DNA of 64,000 nt from Anaerolineae bacterium (GCA_013178295.1 JABLWW010000008.1:62001-126000); one strand, 5' to 3'; counted from the stretch's first letter, positions 29,901 to 39,489 are shown. A program made the numbers and translations. The notes: generated by a model not told the origin, from the letters alone.

Positions 29901-31975
29901 TACTTATTGGTTTCATATCGAAAGAGTGTTGCCCCGCCTACATGCATCAGTTCGCTGAGACGCCCCTTGAAGAGAAACACATACGGCTCACTTTCAGTAA
30001 CCATATAGGCGTTGCCATACACGTAATCCAGCCCGATGCGGTCGAGGTATGGCTGAATGTCACGGTTTTTCATAGCCATAAAATACTCATAGCTGTTCAT
30101 TAACCCGTCCAGGTTGACGATGGTTCTATCCTTGATAAAGTATGCGATCACCCCGCCGCCAGTGGAACCAATGATAGCGCCGGGTTCGGTAACTTCCTCC
30201 AAAGCGCGAATCCCATCTACATAGGCGGTTTCATTTTCGGGTGGGATGGTAGGAGGGATGAGCGGCACCAGTGTTCTCAAGAAGCTGATGAGCAGCACAC
30301 ATATCAGCGCGGCGCTGATGGCTTTGGGGATGAGGTCTTCCAGGCGCAGACGGCGCAGGAGATTATAGGCGCATTCTACGAGGATGGCGCCAAACAGGGT
30401 AATGCAGACCATTTCGCTGATCCAGTACCAGTGGCGGGTATTGACATAGTAGGTGCCGTTGTAGTAAAACAGGTGCGCCAAGTTGGATGCAAACAAAGGG
30501 TAAATGCCCAAGTGGTGGGCTGAGCGTTTCACCTTTTTCCAGTTCAAAGAAACCAGGATCAGGGCGATTGCGCCAAAGATGGCGTTCCACAGCATGACAG
30601 TATTCTTGAAGATGGTGTCATCCTCGACCCCGATTGTTTTGAGACGAGCGTATCCGATGTCATTGGATAAAGCCATCGCCAACCCCCAGGCGCCACCTTT
30701 GAGGTTTTCGGGAAAGCCAAAAAACTGCCAAAAAGTTTCCACAGGGCGCCCATAGACGGTATAAAGCGTGCCCCACCAATGCTTGATTTGACCGCTGACG
30801 GGTGTGGGGGTGCCAAAATAGAGAAAGCTGGTAAACATGTAAATACCCAGCACAGTGGCGATGGGTATCCCATAACTCAGGGCAATTGCCAGCCAGGGCT
30901 TCCAGTTGCGGCGCAGGCTGCTTTCTGCGCTGGCAGGCGGGAAGAATGAGCGGGTTCTGGCGACCAGACGAAAAATTGCCCTTGAGACAAAGATCAATAC
31001 CAATGTGATCCCCCAGTCGTAGAGTATCACCATACGGGGGAAGCCGTGGAATACCCTCAGCAGGGAGAGGGCAATCATCATGACGGCGATAATGACAGTA
31101 GGCAGGCTGATGGCAACCAGCCATCGTAGCAGTTGCCGCAGCCAGCTGCTCTGCGGGGTATGTCCATACAGCCCTGCGGCGTAGAAAATCACCGGTTTAA
31201 TCACCAATGCCAGCCCAAGCATGACAAATGCGGTTTGAGAGTACTGTAGATAGATGTCTTTGAAACCCAGACGCAGAAAGTAGCTGACGAAAACACTGGC
31301 GGCGACCAAAATCAAATCGCACAGCAATAGATACCGAAGATTGTTGGCACGCCGCAGGACAAGCCAGATGCCAATCATCCCAGCCAGAAACAGGTTATCC
31401 AGACGGCTCAATATGGCGAGAACGGCAATAATGCCCAGCCAGCTTAAACGATTTGGGCTATCTTCCGAAGAAGGATAGTCGCTTTCATAGCGGGCGGTTT
31501 GGTAAAGTAGCAGGACGATAAAAAAGGCGCTGATGCCAGACTCCATTCCCAGCATGGTGGTTACAGCGTGAATGCCGGGGTAAAGTGCCCAGAAGAAAGC
31601 CATCAGTGCAGAGGCTTCTTTTGAGACTGCCTTTGCCAGCAAGCGGTACAGCAGGACAGCTGTCCCCGCATTGAGCAGGATAGAGATACATGCCAGCACG
31701 CGCAAAGGAAGAATGAGATCAAAACGCGCCAGATAGAAGATAGGGATACAGACCAGCATCCAGAGTGGATGAAAGCCGCTTGAAGTGGCAATGCCGTCAA
31801 AGGTAAAACCGCGCCCTTCACTGACGTTTTGCGCCACCTTGAAATAATAGAAAGCATCGTCGGTCTGATACCAGTTCATCAGACTGTTAGCGGGGGTAAA
31901 GACGACATAGATGTTTGCCAGGACGACGACGAGCAGCAAAAAAACTTCAAAAGGGACTTTGATTTTTCGTAACAA
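29900..31975 (-). CDS. GT-C-type glycosyltransferase-like membrane protein
   Basis: A 691-residue protein with about twelve membrane helices and an outward first loop carrying YQTDDAFYYFKVAQN; the adjacent Asp pair after the first helix is the hallmark of GT-C enzymes (ArnT/PMT type), followed by GFTFDGIATSSGFHPLW. These use polyprenyl-phosphate sugars on the outer face of the membrane. The C-terminal ~100 residues form a soluble domain (STGGGVIAYFIKDRTIVNLDGLMNSYEY). The start is TTG 31975 with AGAGGTGG upstream. Donor and acceptor are unknown. Confidence 0.75.
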   Translation of the reverse strand: MLRKIKVPFEVFLLLVVVLANIYVVFTPANSLMNWYQTDDAFYYFKVAQNVSEGRGFTFDGIATSSGFHPLWMLVCIPIFYLARFDLILPLRVLACISILLNAGTAVLLYRLLAKAVSKEASALMAFFWALYPGIHAVTTMLGMESGISAFFIVLLLYQTARYESDYPSSEDSPNRLSWLGIIAVLAILSRLDNLFLAGMIGIWLVLRRANNLRYLLLCDLILVAASVFVSYFLRLGFKDIYLQYSQTAFVMLGLALVIKPVIFYAAGLYGHTPQSSWLRQLLRWLVAISLPTVIIAVMMIALSLLRVFHGFPRMVILYDWGITLVLIFVSRAIFRLVARTRSFFPPASAESSLRRNWKPWLAIALSYGIPIATVLGIYMFTSFLYFGTPTPVSGQIKHWWGTLYTVYGRPVETFWQFFGFPENLKGGAWGLAMALSNDIGYARLKTIGVEDDTIFKNTVMLWNAIFGAIALILVSLNWKKVKRSAHHLGIYPLFASNLAHLFYYNGTYYVNTRHWYWISEMVCITLFGAILVECAYNLLRRLRLEDLIPKAISAALICVLLISFLRTLVPLIPPTIPPENETAYVDGIRALEEVTEPGAIIGSTGGGVIAYFIKDRTIVNLDGLMNSYEYFMAMKNRDIQPYLDRIGLDYVYGNAYMVTESEPYVFLFKGRLSELMHVGGATLFRYETNK

Positions 31976-32061
31976 TTTGATCCACCTCTTTATTCTGTTT
32001 CTAGCAGATGTTGTGAACGCCAGGCGCTCAGAAAAAGGTGTTTCTCAATATATTTGAAGAT

Positions 32062-32091
32062 TTTACCAGAAAAAGGACTCTGTGCTAGAAT
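32062..32091 (+). promoter_or_regulatory. Candidate promoter of the SagB-type gene
   Basis: TTTACC (32062-32067), 18-base spacer, extended -10 TGC-TAGAAT (TAGAAT at 32086-32091). Moderate match; it would give a 33-base leader. Confidence 0.5.
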
Positions 32092-32130
32092 TTGATATCG
32101 CTCGTACTTTCCAATTTCCAGGAGGCACGC

Positions 32131-32868
32131 ATGTCTGATCACATTGGGATTGAATTTATGCGCAAAACGCGTTACGAATATCTTTCAGAGCCGCCGCAGA
32201 AGCAGGGCGTTCCTATGCCGCCGCTGCAAATCCCTATACCTACGGGGGCGCGGCTGGTTCATTTGCCAGACCCATCAATTTGCCACATGCCTTCGATTGA
32301 TCTTCGTGCGGCAATCGAGCGACGCGAAACGTTGCGCCACTACAAAGATGTGCCGCTCAAGATGGAGGAGTTGACCTTTCTGCTCTGGTGCACACAGGGT
32401 GTGCGGCGCATCAGCGATAAGGGCATCAGCTTTCGCACGGTACCTTCGGCAGGGGCGCGTCATGCTTTTGAGACCTATTTGCTGGTCAATCGGGTTAAGG
32501 GTGTTACTGCGGGTCTTTACCGCTGGGCGGCACTGGAGAATGTACTGGTTGAGATGGACGCCTCGCCTGAAATTGCTGAGAGAGTGACGGAGGGCTGTCT
32601 CAGACAGAACCATGTGCTTACCAGCGCAGTTACTTTTGTCTGGGTGGCAGTGGCGGAGCGTATGTTCTGGCGCTATACGGAGCGCGGCTACCGCTATATG
32701 CTGCTGGATGCTGGGCATGTGTGTCAGAATCTGTATCTGGCGGCGGAGGCAATCGGCTGCGGCGTGTGCGCGATTGCGGCGTATGACGATGATAAGCTCA
32801 ACGCGGCTGTTGGGGTGGATGGCGAGCGGTTGTTTGCTATCTATGCTGCGTCTTTGGGGAAGAGGTGA
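32131..32868 (+). CDS. SagB-type nitroreductase-fold oxidoreductase
   Basis: A 245-residue flavoprotein of the SagB/ThcOx dehydrogenase type. Recognisable parts are LRAAIERRETLRHYKDVPLKMEELTFLLWCTQGV, the TVPSAGARHAFETYLLV segment and AGHVCQNLYLAAEAIGCGVCAIAAYDDDKLNAAVGVDG. In azole-forming RiPP clusters, SagB oxidises azolines to azoles using FMN; stand-alone homologues exist with unknown substrates. Here there is no cyclodehydratase or precursor peptide gene nearby. ATG 32131 has GGAGG five bases upstream. It is convergent with the CYTH gene, with no gap. Confidence 0.88.
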   Translation: MSDHIGIEFMRKTRYEYLSEPPQKQGVPMPPLQIPIPTGARLVHLPDPSICHMPSIDLRAAIERRETLRHYKDVPLKMEELTFLLWCTQGVRRISDKGISFRTVPSAGARHAFETYLLVNRVKGVTAGLYRWAALENVLVEMDASPEIAERVTEGCLRQNHVLTSAVTFVWVAVAERMFWRYTERGYRYMLLDAGHVCQNLYLAAEAIGCGVCAIAAYDDDKLNAAVGVDGERLFAIYAASLGKR

Positions 32869-33474
32869 TCACGAATCTGCGGCGATCATCCCTAAATCCT
32901 GCGGTGTTATGTGCATCCCTTTAAACGCCTCAAAGCTGAGGTGCTGAGCATCTGTTTTACCCTGCTGTTGCAGGCGTTCAAAGAGCGCTAAATAGCTTTC
33001 GGTGCAGCGCGCTTGCCAGTTGAGACCCAGCGCGGCAGCAAGAATTTCGATGCTGGTGGCGTCAGGCGCTTCGATTTCGACAAAGTTTCCGTAAGGCATC
33101 TCATCCAGCACAATCTGAGCTTCTGCAATTTCGTAGGTTGTGCGGTATTTCTCATACATGACGCTGACCTGATAGCCGAGCGCTTCCAAAAAGTGCTTGG
33201 CGGCTTCAAAACTGCTGACCTCAAACTCAATTTCCTGTCGCACGCTGACGAGACTGCTTTGCTGCGGCCCTTTGTAGGTCAGACGTGCAGTGTGGTCCTG
33301 GCGCAGACGCACGACGCGGTGGCTTTTGGTTAATGACCCGTCTGGCAGATCAAAACGCAGGTTCACCTCGTGCACGCGCGGGGTGATGCGTTCTGCTCCC
33401 AGTATTTGCAGACGCTCTTCAAGACGCGCCAGATCGTGCAGATAAAACTTGACCTCAATTTCCTGTTCGTTCAT
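32869..33474 (-). CDS. CYTH-domain protein (class IV adenylate cyclase / thiamine-triphosphatase fold)
   Basis: A 201-residue cytosolic protein with the eight-stranded CYTH tunnel. The N-terminal EQEIEVKFYL carries the ExExK signature; later RVVRLRQDHTARLTYKGP and the acidic VLDEMPYGNFVEIEAP supply the usual phosphate-binding basic residues and metal-binding glutamates. Members hydrolyse triphosphates or make cAMP; the exact activity here cannot be told. ATG 33474 has GAGGAG about seven bases upstream and lies within the last 20 bases of the upstream gene. Confidence 0.85.
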   Translation of the reverse strand: MNEQEIEVKFYLHDLARLEERLQILGAERITPRVHEVNLRFDLPDGSLTKSHRVVRLRQDHTARLTYKGPQQSSLVSVRQEIEFEVSSFEAAKHFLEALGYQVSVMYEKYRTTYEIAEAQIVLDEMPYGNFVEIEAPDATSIEILAAALGLNWQARCTESYLALFERLQQQGKTDAQHLSFEAFKGMHITPQDLGMIAADS

Positions 33475-33889
33475 GGTTTGCTCCTCGATCTGAGAAATGA
33501 AGGCGCGCGTCTTTTATCCCCAGCACGCTCAGCGTGTAGAGCAGGCATATCACGCTCAGCGCAGCGCAAAAAGGCTGATTGACCTGGCTGACCTCCGAGC
33601 GCCATAGCAATAGGCGCTCCAGCCAGTACCAGGCGAACAGCCCTAAAACGCCCCAACGGGTCAGTGGGACGGACCATACAAGCCCTCGCCAGAGGCTCAA
33701 GGCGGCTGATAGGCTCAGCGCAGCGCATACAGCGCCGCTGACAGCCCGATAGATAGCCTGCCATGCGTCGAGTTGGGCCAGCCGTTGCCAGTAGGCAATG
33801 CTCTGTTGTAAACGCAAAAAACCGAACAATGCAGAAGCCAGAAGCCCGTATATCAGAAGCTGTAGAGCAAAGCTGCGAGAGGTTTTCAT
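33455..33889 (-). CDS. Hypothetical membrane protein
   Basis: A 144-residue protein with four likely membrane helices (residues ~8-24, ~45-68, ~78-94 and ~105-122) and a basic end. It starts in an ATGA overlap with the stop of the 769-residue glycosyltransferase-like gene and its own end overlaps the CYTH gene start, so the three form an operon. No family recognised. Confidence 0.65.
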   Translation of the reverse strand: MKTSRSFALQLLIYGLLASALFGFLRLQQSIAYWQRLAQLDAWQAIYRAVSGAVCAALSLSAALSLWRGLVWSVPLTRWGVLGLFAWYWLERLLLWRSEVSQVNQPFCAALSVICLLYTLSVLGIKDARLHFSDRGANHERTGN

Positions 33890-36195
33890 GGTTTGAATGA
33901 GATTTCCCAGAGGTGAACATGAGCAGGTTCGCGGTCGCGTATGCTGTGTATCAGGATGTTCGCCCGCTCGATCGACAGACTCCTGCGGAAGTTCAATGTG
34001 ATTGTGCGCGGGTCGGGAGTTTCCTCCGCCTCCTGTGTAAAGAGCAGAGGTGTTTTCTGCCCCTGCAAATAGAGTTCAAATGTAACCCGCGTGGGTACAC
34101 CGCCAATACGCACATCGGCAGCCTGAACAGTTTGTGGCTGGGTGAATTCCAACTGGATTTCCAAAGGGTTGGCTTCTGCGGTGCGCATCAGTGTTTCAGG
34201 GTCTCCGTCAAAGACGTTGTCAATGCTGCCCATATCCAGAAAGGAATATTTCACCTTTACTGGCTGGTTGTTAATGAGCACCTTACCTTCCTGTAGTATC
34301 AAGCGGGCGGCTTTTTCTTGGGCGAGTATTTCTTCAATGTTATCCACATAACGCAAGCGCATGAAGTAAAAGCCGGGTTTGCCGTTGGGATAAGGCAACG
34401 TCTTTTCAATGCGGATATCGGTGAATTTGCCGCTTGCGTAGATCTGTTGAAGTTCCTCGGGGATAACGACAAAGAGAGTTTTTTCGCTCAGGGGTTTAAG
34501 CTCGGTAATGTGCCCCACGATGCTGCCCATCTGGAACGGGAAAGGGTAGTCAAAAAAGAAGCGGGCAATGGTATCTGTGCCGTTCGCCCACGAAGGGGAG
34601 ACGATCATTTCTGTGTCGGGGTGTTCCTTGAGATATGTTTTGATTTCTCCAAAAAGCTGCTTTGCGCCATACTGCATACCACCCAGACCGTAATCTGTGT
34701 ACCACAGCGGTCCATTGACAAGTGCGTCGCGTGTCATCCAGATGTTAAATATTGCTAGAGGACAGAAGATTATCAAGGCAATTAGCGTATGGGCGCGCTG
34801 CCATCGCATTTGCAGCCATTGCGCCAGGCTGCAAATGCCCAGCGCAGCCAACAGACTGGTGGCAACCACAATGAAAAGGGCACGGGTAACGCCAATTGCC
34901 ACCAGTGCAGCGCCGCTGGGCGCAACCAGTAGGGCAATCAGCAGTGTGCGGTAGGCGGGTTGTTTGATGTAACGGATGGCCAATCCCAAACCAAGCAGGA
35001 AAAATGGCAGTGTCAGTATCGAGAGGTGTCCGTAGCCTTTCATGGTGTGGCGGTCCATCTCCAGCCGGTTGGGAAGATACCAGTAAAACGGGTTGAAACC
35101 ACGTCCGTATTCAAGCAGGTAGGTTGCCAGTTTCTTGTGTAAGGGGATGTCGCTGACCCAGTAGGAGCTCAGCACCTTGAGGTGTTGGATGTCTTCGCCC
35201 TGATATTCGATTTCGAAGCGGATGAATGGCAAAGCCAGGAGAAGGGCAAAGCCGATACCTACAAAAATTATGCGGCGCTGTTGCCAGTGGTAGCGCAGAT
35301 CAGATAGCAGTAGCAGCACGGCGGTGAGGGCAATGACCACGCGCGCTGGACTATAGCTATAAAACGTCAGGGCTGCAAAAAGGATGGCGGGGAAGAGGTA
35401 ATGCGGCGAGGAAGTGCGGTACAAAAGGTAAAAGTAAATGAAGACCGCAAAGAAAGTCGTTGCCAGCCCGGTTTCAAATGCGGTGCGCGAATGTAGAAAC
35501 CAGACCGGCGTGGTGGAAAGCAGCAGAGTCGCTGCCCACCCATGCGGCAGACGGAAAATGCGGTGGATGGTTAACCCCACACAGATGGCTGCCAGTAATG
35601 TGATCAACACACACACCCCGCGAGTGACCCAGATGGATTTTCCAAACAGAAGGTAAGGAATGAGCTGGACATACACGGAAGTGCTCAGATTGTATTGATA
35701 GCCATTGTAAAAATATGTGGGGAAGAATACCTTCTGGGCGTTGTAAAATCCATCGCGCACCAGGTCTGCCGCCAGCACGGTCTGTGCGGCTTCATCGGTA
35801 AAGAAATAAATTGGGAAGTCGGTCAATCCTACCAGGCGTGTGATGAGATACAGCGCCAGAGCCAGCGCAAACAAAACCCCTTCAGAAATTTGCTTTTTGG
35901 TTCTGATTTGTAGCCGATTCCGTACGCTGGCGCTGATTTTCTGCCACTTAATTGTGCTGGCAGCAGCGTACATGGCATCTGTTGAGGGAGCCGTTTGCTC
36001 TTCGGCAATCGGCGCATAAGATTTTGACACAACGGAGACGTTGCCCGCTTCGCGCGCTTCCACTGTGATGGAAAGACGCGTGCCAGCAGGTATCTCGGCG
36101 CGGATGGTCAGTTTTGACTTGCCAACCGTGATAGAGGTTTCGTTTTCTTCCGGTTTTTGGCTGATCTCGTGATGTTCCATTGCGGTTTCTGGCAT
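33886..36195 (-). CDS. GT-C-type glycosyltransferase with extra soluble domains at both ends
   Basis: A 769-residue protein. Residues 1-100 are soluble and rich in Glu/Thr/Val. The membrane core begins near residue 105; its first outer loop has YFFTDEAAQTVLAADLVRDGFYN, where the acidic Asp-Glu pair is the GT-C (PMT/ArnT-like) catalytic motif. After about twelve helices there is a soluble part with a final ~110-residue beta-rich domain (DNVFDGDPETLMRTAE..., ending LHSIRD/VHLWEISF) that looks like a discoidin (F5/8 type C) or carbohydrate-binding fold. Start ATG 36195; ATG 36180 is an alternative. It probably transfers a lipid-linked sugar outside the membrane. Confidence 0.75.
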   Translation of the reverse strand: MPETAMEHHEISQKPEENETSITVGKSKLTIRAEIPAGTRLSITVEAREAGNVSVVSKSYAPIAEEQTAPSTDAMYAAASTIKWQKISASVRNRLQIRTKKQISEGVLFALALALYLITRLVGLTDFPIYFFTDEAAQTVLAADLVRDGFYNAQKVFFPTYFYNGYQYNLSTSVYVQLIPYLLFGKSIWVTRGVCVLITLLAAICVGLTIHRIFRLPHGWAATLLLSTTPVWFLHSRTAFETGLATTFFAVFIYFYLLYRTSSPHYLFPAILFAALTFYSYSPARVVIALTAVLLLLSDLRYHWQQRRIIFVGIGFALLLALPFIRFEIEYQGEDIQHLKVLSSYWVSDIPLHKKLATYLLEYGRGFNPFYWYLPNRLEMDRHTMKGYGHLSILTLPFFLLGLGLAIRYIKQPAYRTLLIALLVAPSGAALVAIGVTRALFIVVATSLLAALGICSLAQWLQMRWQRAHTLIALIIFCPLAIFNIWMTRDALVNGPLWYTDYGLGGMQYGAKQLFGEIKTYLKEHPDTEMIVSPSWANGTDTIARFFFDYPFPFQMGSIVGHITELKPLSEKTLFVVIPEELQQIYASGKFTDIRIEKTLPYPNGKPGFYFMRLRYVDNIEEILAQEKAARLILQEGKVLINNQPVKVKYSFLDMGSIDNVFDGDPETLMRTAEANPLEIQLEFTQPQTVQAADVRIGGVPTRVTFELYLQGQKTPLLFTQEAEETPDPRTITLNFRRSLSIERANILIHSIRDREPAHVHLWEISFKP

Positions 36196-36243
36196 CTTGA
36201 GCGCATAATCTGCTAATCCAAATTATAGCATGTAGCCTTTAGC

Positions 36244-36284
36244 AGCCTGTCTTTGCGGTTTCTGAAGAGAAACAGGCTTTTTTG
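36244..36284 (+). repeat. Inverted repeat in the gap between two minus-strand genes
   Basis: AGCCTGT (36244-36250) and ACAGGCT (36272-36278), with an internal TTTCT/AGAAA pairing and a run of six T on the + strand side. It looks like a terminator, but on the + strand no gene precedes it, and in the direction of the flanking genes there is no T run. Confidence 0.4.
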
Positions 36285-36287
36285 CTG

Positions 36288-36728
36288 TTATGGACGGATA
36301 ACCAGCCATACACCAGCAAAAACGATGAGAAAGCCTGCCAGGCGTGGCAGGTCGAGAGGGCGTATCGCCGCGCCAAGCAGCCCAAAGTGGTCGAGCAACG
36401 CGCTGACAACGAGCTGCCCAGCCACAATCACCAGTATTGAGGATGCCACCCCAACGCGCGGGATGGTGAAGGAAATGGCGCTGATCACCGCCAGCCCAAG
36501 TACACCGCCAGCCAGCGCGTACCATGGCACACTGCGCCATTCTGCCAGGTTGCCGCCGCCTTTGGACAGGATGAGTAGAAAAGAAGCAAGACTGCCCCCA
36601 AGGTGGATGATGAAGACACTTTCAATGATGCCAAGTCGTTGGCTGATCATGCTGGAGAGCGGCCCCTGCAGCCCCACAGCCATTCCGCCAAGAAGCCCAA
36701 TCAGGATAACGGGTGCAATAAGGGTCAT
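36288..36728 (-). CDS. DMT-superfamily membrane protein (YdcZ/DUF606-like)
   Basis: A 146-residue protein with five membrane helices, the size of a half-transporter of the YdcZ (DUF606) group. The start IGLLGGMAVGLQGPLSSMISQRLG and the middle FIIHLGGSLASFLLIL match the family pattern; the end is GFLIVFAGVWLVIRP. Members usually form pairs or dimers; only one copy is here. I chose ATG 36728 with AAGGA five bases upstream instead of an earlier in-frame codon. Substrate unknown. Confidence 0.82.
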   Translation of the reverse strand: MTLIAPVILIGLLGGMAVGLQGPLSSMISQRLGIIESVFIIHLGGSLASFLLILSKGGGNLAEWRSVPWYALAGGVLGLAVISAISFTIPRVGVASSILVIVAGQLVVSALLDHFGLLGAAIRPLDLPRLAGFLIVFAGVWLVIRP

Positions 36729-36816
36729 TTTTTGTCCTTGTTTGTTCGATTGTGCCAATCTAATGCAATGTTTATTTTCTTTGTGTTCCCCGAAGTAGTG
36801 ATATGATAGGGGACTG

Positions 36817-39489
36817 ATGGGTTTTTACAAAAGGTTCTCGAACCTGCTTCTATTTTACTTCCTGTTGGCGGTTGTGGAAGGGGTGTTGACTTTATTCTTC
36901 ACCTTGTCCATCCCAAGCGAGGAACGCAGCCGTCTTGTGTTGGGGTATTCGCTGCCGCGTATTTTTATGGTGATAATAATCCTGGCGCAGCTGCTGATTT
37001 GCTTTTGGGCGCTATGGCATGTGTGGCGTAACCCTGCTCGTGGTGAGCGCCTGGCGGTGGCGTTGTTGAATCAGGGGAGATGGCGCTCGATGATTGTCTG
37101 GTGTTCCAAGGTGCTAGTACTTGCCGTGTTGCTGGTTCTGATTGCGCCGGTGGGGTGGTTTGAGGGTTATCGGGCATATATTGATCGCTTGAAGCCGTAC
37201 TTGGTTTGGACGGGGTTGCTGGGAGTACAAACGCTGTTTCTGGTTTCCTTTAGCCAGAGATATGCAGGGGTTGCTTCTTTTCTGGATGGTGGGCATGTTG
37301 GAGAAGACTCTGCAGGCATAAGACATAAATGGGGAGCAATCTTGTCACTGCTTATGTTTCTGGCTGTGATGATTTTGCCTTCTGGCGTCGAGGCGTGGTT
37401 TGATGGCTTACCGTGGTCGCAGCCTCTTGAATTTCTGGCACTGGCGGCAGCTTTTCCCTTTCTGGCTTTGTTCGCGTGGCGCTTTCTTTGCCGCAGGGCG
37501 GTGATCATTACGCTGGCGGCACTGCTGGTGGTTAAACTGGGGCTTGCCTTTTATGCGCCGTGCAGCGGCTGGAATATGTATGTGTATGCCTCACCTGAGG
37601 CAATGGCACAGAACGACTGGCAGCGTACCTACACAACGCTGATGTATCCGCATCTCTCTGAGATTTTTCGATCCCCGTTACGCCATCGGCTTGAGTTCCC
37701 TATTGAATGGAAAACAGTCTATGGCTACGAGTCGGAGAAGCCGTATCTGGGGGTGGCTTTGACTGGTTTTGTGCGTCTTCCACCCGATACACATTTGGCA
37801 ATTGTCGCCACTGGTCTGGAAGACGGTTGGGCAAAGGCAGTCACTGTTTCGGGTGAGGAATGGGAAATTCCCATTGTGAACAGTCTCGAAAGCGCGGCGC
37901 AGATGTCTTACGAAACACTCCCCGCTACGGTGGTACGGGTCAACGTGTTCTTGGTGTATGGTGAGGGAAATTGGTCTCTGCAGCCGGTTTTTGTGTTTCC
38001 GGGTGGCACATTGGGAGATTTGCATGGACGAGGGGTGATGTGGCAGACGGCGGAGGGAGCGGCAATGCCACAATGGGTGGATATGGCGTTGCGTATGATT
38101 GGGCGCATCCTTGATGTGAGTTTGGTGATCTTCTTGCTGTTGTGGCTTATCTGGGGTCTGCGGCAGCGGATGTTGCAGCGTGATTTGGATCATGCGGTCA
38201 TCCTGCTTGCCATTGCGGGTTGCTGGATGCTGCAAGTCCTTAAGCCATTTTTTTCATCCAAAAGCGCAGTTCCTGTGCTTGGGGTGAGTCTGCTGATAAC
38301 TGGCGCGCTTTTGATCCTCTGGCTGTTCAGGCGTTTGCGTATTGGTTTGACAAAGGAGGCAGGTATGCAAAACCTGCCAGCGGTTGCACTGCTCGTGCTT
38401 GGCGCGCCACTGTTGTCTTTCTATGCAGGCAATCTGGCGAGCGAGGTGGGGAGAATTCAGATTTACACAACGGGGAGCGATCCGCTGACCTATCAAGTTT
38501 TTGCCCGCCAAATTTTTGTGGAAGGGGATTTTTGGCACAGGGCAGATGCGGTATATGCGTATCAGCCGTTGTATCGCTATTTTGCTGGGCTGCTGCACCT
38601 GTTGTTTGGGCAGTCCTCGGCAGCGCAGAATATGCTGGATGTCTGGTCAGTGATTGGGGCGATGATGGCGCTGGTTTCGCTGGGGGGATGGCTGCAGATT
38701 GCACCAGTCTTTTCGCTGGCGGGCGCTGTTCTGTATCTTGCGATTGGGTGGCTTACACAATTCAATGTGCTGTTGGGAGCGGGGATGCAGGAATATGCCG
38801 CCATGCTGTTTGTCATGTTAACGGCATGGTCGGCGGCGCAGAGGGCATTTTTAGGATGGCAGAAAATTCTCCTGACCAGTCTGTGTGGCGTATGCGGGCT
38901 GCTTTTGCGCAATGACCATTTGGGTGTGCTGGGTGCGGCGGCGCTGCTGGCAATTGAACCTCTGCAGGGCAGTCTACGTTGGGTGTGGGCGATGCTTTTT
39001 ACGCAGATGATCCGGCAATGGAAGACGGTCTTGATCCCAGGGATTGCCATCCTTGGCGGGCTTTTGCTTCAGGCGTTGCGCAATTATGCAATAGGGGGCA
39101 TGTTTGTTGTCAATCAAACCCAGAACACGACTTCGGGCTGGTATCATAGCCTGGGCGAGCGGATTGGCGGCGTTTTGCTGATTCTGAATAGTGGTCTGTC
39201 GGCGGATTTCTTTTCGCCGGGTCTGGTGTTTGTGGCGCTGGTTCTCTGGGCTGGGACGTTGGCGGGGGTGATTGCGTTGGTGTGGCGCAGGGGGGCGCTA
39301 GCGCGCTATAACCTCAGTCTGGCTATCATGCTGGTTGCCCTGCTGTTGCCTTATCTGTTTTTTAAGCCTACCGCTACGCCGCCGCGCTGGAGCATACACC
39401 TGCTGCCGCTGGCGGTGCTTTCGCTGTCGGTGCTGGCTGCGCGCTTGTTTGAAAAAGCGAATGGGAAAGATTTGCCGCAGGGTGTATAA
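36817..39489 (+). CDS. Very large polytopic membrane protein, GT-C-like
   Basis: An 890-residue protein. The first ~240 residues hold about six helices; residues ~245-430 are mostly hydrophilic and probably extracytoplasmic (WNMYVYASPEAMAQNDWQRTY...); the second half has about a dozen more helices. Near residue 550 the loop TTGSDPLTYQVFARQIFVEGDFW followed by YAYQPLYRYFAGLLHLLFG looks like the active-site loop of GT-C enzymes. So this may be a glycosyltransferase core with an added N-terminal membrane module. No exact family recognised. It is the only one of the five such genes on the + strand. Confidence 0.6.
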   Translation: MGFYKRFSNLLLFYFLLAVVEGVLTLFFTLSIPSEERSRLVLGYSLPRIFMVIIILAQLLICFWALWHVWRNPARGERLAVALLNQGRWRSMIVWCSKVLVLAVLLVLIAPVGWFEGYRAYIDRLKPYLVWTGLLGVQTLFLVSFSQRYAGVASFLDGGHVGEDSAGIRHKWGAILSLLMFLAVMILPSGVEAWFDGLPWSQPLEFLALAAAFPFLALFAWRFLCRRAVIITLAALLVVKLGLAFYAPCSGWNMYVYASPEAMAQNDWQRTYTTLMYPHLSEIFRSPLRHRLEFPIEWKTVYGYESEKPYLGVALTGFVRLPPDTHLAIVATGLEDGWAKAVTVSGEEWEIPIVNSLESAAQMSYETLPATVVRVNVFLVYGEGNWSLQPVFVFPGGTLGDLHGRGVMWQTAEGAAMPQWVDMALRMIGRILDVSLVIFLLLWLIWGLRQRMLQRDLDHAVILLAIAGCWMLQVLKPFFSSKSAVPVLGVSLLITGALLILWLFRRLRIGLTKEAGMQNLPAVALLVLGAPLLSFYAGNLASEVGRIQIYTTGSDPLTYQVFARQIFVEGDFWHRADAVYAYQPLYRYFAGLLHLLFGQSSAAQNMLDVWSVIGAMMALVSLGGWLQIAPVFSLAGAVLYLAIGWLTQFNVLLGAGMQEYAAMLFVMLTAWSAAQRAFLGWQKILLTSLCGVCGLLLRNDHLGVLGAAALLAIEPLQGSLRWVWAMLFTQMIRQWKTVLIPGIAILGGLLLQALRNYAIGGMFVVNQTQNTTSGWYHSLGERIGGVLLILNSGLSADFFSPGLVFVALVLWAGTLAGVIALVWRRGALARYNLSLAIMLVALLLPYLFFKPTATPPRWSIHLLPLAVLSLSVLAARLFEKANGKDLPQGV

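Noticed and set aside
32131-32868. RiPP (azole peptide) gene cluster
   Set aside because: Only the oxidoreductase is present; no cyclodehydratase, precursor, protease or exporter gene in the surrounding 15 kb.
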